This document shows, piece after piece, positions 62,080-64,000 of a stretch of DNA of 64,000 nt. The stretch's first letter is position 1. Each line of letters begins with the position of its first letter. Origin of the DNA: Rhodanobacter sp. FW104-R8 (GTDB lineage: Bacteria; Pseudomonadota; Gammaproteobacteria; Xanthomonadales; Rhodanobacteraceae); contig NZ_LVJR01000017.1 in assembly GCF_001617365.1 (NCBI RefSeq), forward strand, positions 23,157-87,156, written 5' to 3'. A program made the translations under genes and the position numbers. The notes beneath the pieces are model-generated. The model was not told where the DNA came from and did no database searches. It saw only the letters and a list, made by a program, of their open reading frames with translations.

Positions 62080-64000
62080 TCAGCCGGCGTCGGCCGGATG
62101 GATCACCGCGGCACGCCCGCTGGCGAGCAGCCGGCCGCGATGCTCGACGCGGAACGCATACTGCGCGCCGCCGTCGTCGGCGTAAAGGCATTCGGCATGG
62201 ACGTCCAGATGGCCGTCGAGCCGATCGACATATTCCTCGTGCAGCTGCACCTCGCGCAGGCTGACCAGCCGGCCGGCGCGCATCCCGACGCGGCCGCGCG
62301 CACGCGCCAGCAACGCGCCGTGCACCGCCATCGCCTGCGCGCCGTATTCGGCCAGGTGCACTGCGTGCAGACCGTGCGCGCCGCGCAACGGGTTGTCCGT
62401 GCGCGCGTGGCCTGCACTGGTGGCGTGGATCGTCCGCTCGTCCCACGCCAGCACCGCGTCGAGCAGGCACATCGCGCCCGCGTGCGGGATCAGGTGCGCC
62501 CAGTCAGTCTTCGCGAGGAGCCTGTCGGACTTCGGTTGGCCGGGCTGCAAATCCGTCTGAGCGATCCGTATTTCCGCCGAGTCTTGCCCCATAGAACCAC
62601 TGTGGGGCGGCGAACCGTCGAAAATCTGGCCTCGCTCAGCCAGATTTTCGCCTCGACCACCAAAGCCCGACAGGCTCCTGGCATGCGGCGCCATCAGGAT
62701 CGACAGGCAGAAGTGGAACGCCACGCCCAGGCTCACGGTGAGCCCGATCGCGCGCAGCACCGGGATCGTGGCCCACGCCAGCATGCCGAACACCAGCAGC
62801 GCGGACAGCACGCAAACCAGGGTGGCGTGCAGCGTGCGCCGCTGCTCGGCCGGGTCGCCGGTGTCGCGCTCGAAGAACAGCGCGTAGTGCAGGCCGAGGC
62901 CACCGGCGAGGATCAGCGCGACCAGGTGGAACAGCGAGATCTCGACGCCGGCCACGCGCTCCACCGCCAGCACCAGGAAGGTGGCCAGCGTCATCGGCGC
63001 CAGCACGTGCCAGGCGCGGCGCAGGCTGCGCAGCGCGAACGCGATGGTCAGCACCAGCAGCACCGCGGCGGCCAGCAGCGCCTGCAGGATGCGCGTGCGG
63101 TAGCCGACCACCAGCGACTCGGAAGCGGCCTTGAGGTCGATCAGGCGCACTGCGCCATGCGTGTTTTCGCCCAGCGCCTGCAACGCAGCCACGTCGTGCA
63201 CGCCGCTGACCGTGCCCAGGCCCAGCCAGTGGCCGTCGCGCTCCACCAGCATCGCGGCGAGGCGCTGGCCCAGCGGCGCCTGCGCGTAGCGCTGCGGTGT
63301 CAGCGGCGGCAGCCGGCGCGCCGCCTGCACATCGTCGAGGAACGGCTGGAACAGGTCGGCGCGGAACGGCAGACCCTGCAAGGCCTCATCCAGCGCGCGC
63401 TGCAGCGTGGCGCGGTCGGGCAGCTTCTGCTGCCGTTCGCGCTGCACCGCCACGCTGGGCAGATAGCGCGACGGCAGTTCCAGCGCGTCGGCGGCCTGCT
63501 TCGCCAGCAGCGCATCCACCCGCGGCTGCAGTGTTTCCGACAGTGCCAGCACGCCCTGCTCGGTCGGCGCCTGCAGCACCAGCAGGTAGCGCACGTCCGG
63601 CGCGCCGAGCGCCTCGCGCAGGCGCGCGTCGTGCTGCAGCAGATCCTGCGGCAACGGGGTCAGCGCGGCGAGGTTGTCCTGCCAGAACGGCGCGGGCGCG
63701 AGCGCCAGCATCAGCACGATCGCCACGGCGACCGCGGCGGGAATCCAGCGCGGCCGCGGCAACCGGTCGACCACCTCGCGCGCGCGCGCCAGCCAGCGCA
63801 TGTCGGCGACGTCGCGCACGCGCCGCGGCAGCAGGTGCGGCAGCAGGTAGCGCGTGCTGAAGCCGGCCACCAGCAGGCCGACGATGGTGAACACCGCCAG
63901 CTGCTTCAGCCCGTTCACGCCGGAGGCGTAGAACGCCAGGTAGGCGATGCAGGCCGAGGCGATCGCGGTGAGCAGCAGCGGCCACAGCGTGCGCACGCTG
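62080..64000 (-). CDS. MMPL-family exporter fused in frame to hotdog dehydratase (partial at 5' end)
   Basis: One open frame of 640 codons enters from beyond 64000. The first part is the C-terminal two thirds of an MMPL/RND-like lipid exporter of the xanthomonadin-exporter type, with membrane segments LLLTAIASACIAYLAF, ILQALLAAAVLLVLTIAFAL and IGLTVSLGVAFHFCLSILMAP. It then runs through a 164-bp palindromic element (62516-62679) into a hotdog-fold 3-hydroxyacyl-ACP dehydratase (LIPHAGAMCLLDAVLAWDE... PLRGAHGLHAVHLAEYGAQAMA). The dehydratase frame has no usual start codon of its own between element and domain. It may be a true fusion or start at ATG or TTG codons within the element. Confidence 0.75.
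   Translation of the reverse strand, partial: SVRTLWPLLLTAIASACIAYLAFYASGVNGLKQLAVFTIVGLLVAGFSTRYLLPHLLPRRVRDVADMRWLARAREVVDRLPRPRWIPAAVAVAIVLMLALAPAPFWQDNLAALTPLPQDLLQHDARLREALGAPDVRYLLVLQAPTEQGVLALSETLQPRVDALLAKQAADALELPSRYLPSVAVQRERQQKLPDRATLQRALDEALQGLPFRADLFQPFLDDVQAARRLPPLTPQRYAQAPLGQRLAAMLVERDGHWLGLGTVSGVHDVAALQALGENTHGAVRLIDLKAASESLVVGYRTRILQALLAAAVLLVLTIAFALRSLRRAWHVLAPMTLATFLVLAVERVAGVEISLFHLVALILAGGLGLHYALFFERDTGDPAEQRRTLHATLVCVLSALLVFGMLAWATIPVLRAIGLTVSLGVAFHFCLSILMAPHARSLSGFGGRGENLAERGQIFDGSPPHSGSMGQDSAEIRIAQTDLQPGQPKSDRLLAKTDWAHLIPHAGAMCLLDAVLAWDERTIHATSAGHARTDNPLRGAHGLHAVHLAEYGAQAMAVHGALLARARGRVGMRAGRLVSLREVQLHEEYVDRLDGHLDVHAECLYADDGGAQYAFRVEHRGRLLASGRAAVIHPADAG
62516..62679. 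repeat. Multi-hairpin palindromic element joining exporter and dehydratase
   Basis: Terminal 13-bp perfect inverted repeats AGGAGCCTGTCGG (62516-62528) and CCGACAGGCTCCT (62667-62679). Inside are GCCCCA/TGGGGC (62586-62591, 62603-62608) and a 12-bp stem CGAAAATCTGGC/GCCAGATTTTCG (62619-62630, 62639-62650). The end sequence is a repeat type I recognise from Xanthomonadales genomes. Its length keeps the reading frame open. Confidence 0.8.

Overview
The window is high-GC gammaproteobacterial chromosome, most like Xanthomonadales of the Rhodanobacteraceae type (Rhodanobacter/Dyella relatives). The basis is family-level recognition: a gspE-F-G-H-I-J type II secretion operon in the Xanthomonas xps order, a monomeric NADP isocitrate dehydrogenase, a xanthomonadin/aryl-polyene-type gene set, and several families of palindromic intergenic repeats typical of that group. 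I saw no rRNA, tRNA, transposase or prophage genes.

Layout. 1-5255: type II secretion genes on the minus strand, gspJ running off the left edge. 5256-19974: housekeeping and accessory genes (TatD nuclease, methyltransferases, RluE, NYN protein, glutathione-dependent formaldehyde dehydrogenase, LysR regulator, aldo/keto reductase, TraB/GumN protein, isocitrate dehydrogenase, SNF2 helicase). 19975-41477: a type I-G (formerly I-U) CRISPR-Cas locus. 41524-49386: a tripartite RND efflux operon of MdtABC/MuxABC type. 49387-58228: cytochrome c5-like protein, AcpH, hydrolase, ZapE, M20 amidohydrolase, membrane protein, phosphoglycerate mutase, a secreted VNG-repeat protein, HemF. 58522-64000: part of an aryl-polyene/xanthomonadin-like cluster (two ketoacyl synthase-like proteins, glycosyltransferase, ketoreductase, MMPL exporter fused in frame to a hotdog dehydratase).

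The CRISPR locus is the centrepiece. All its genes point rightward: cas3 (helicase followed by C-terminal HD nuclease), csb3, csb1/cas7 and csb2 (Cas5-Cas6) form a tightly packed interference operon. A HipB-HipA toxin-antitoxin pair with its own promoter comes next. Then the adaptation pair, a Cas4-Cas1 fusion and Cas2, then a leader and an array of 135 intact 36-bp repeats plus one degenerate terminal repeat. The hipBA pair separates the interference and adaptation modules. Upstream of it lie a decayed fragment that looks like a second csb2 3' end and a perfect inverted repeat filling the spacer of a good promoter. The adaptation genes follow hipA in the same direction after 102 bp, so they could share HipB control. 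This is inference, but it is the most unusual arrangement in the window.

A second theme is palindromic repeats altering genes. Two related palindromes lengthen the cleaved prepilin leaders of GspH and GspI. A 164-bp multi-hairpin element joins an MMPL exporter and a dehydratase into one reading frame. Another repeat supplies the hemF stop codon.
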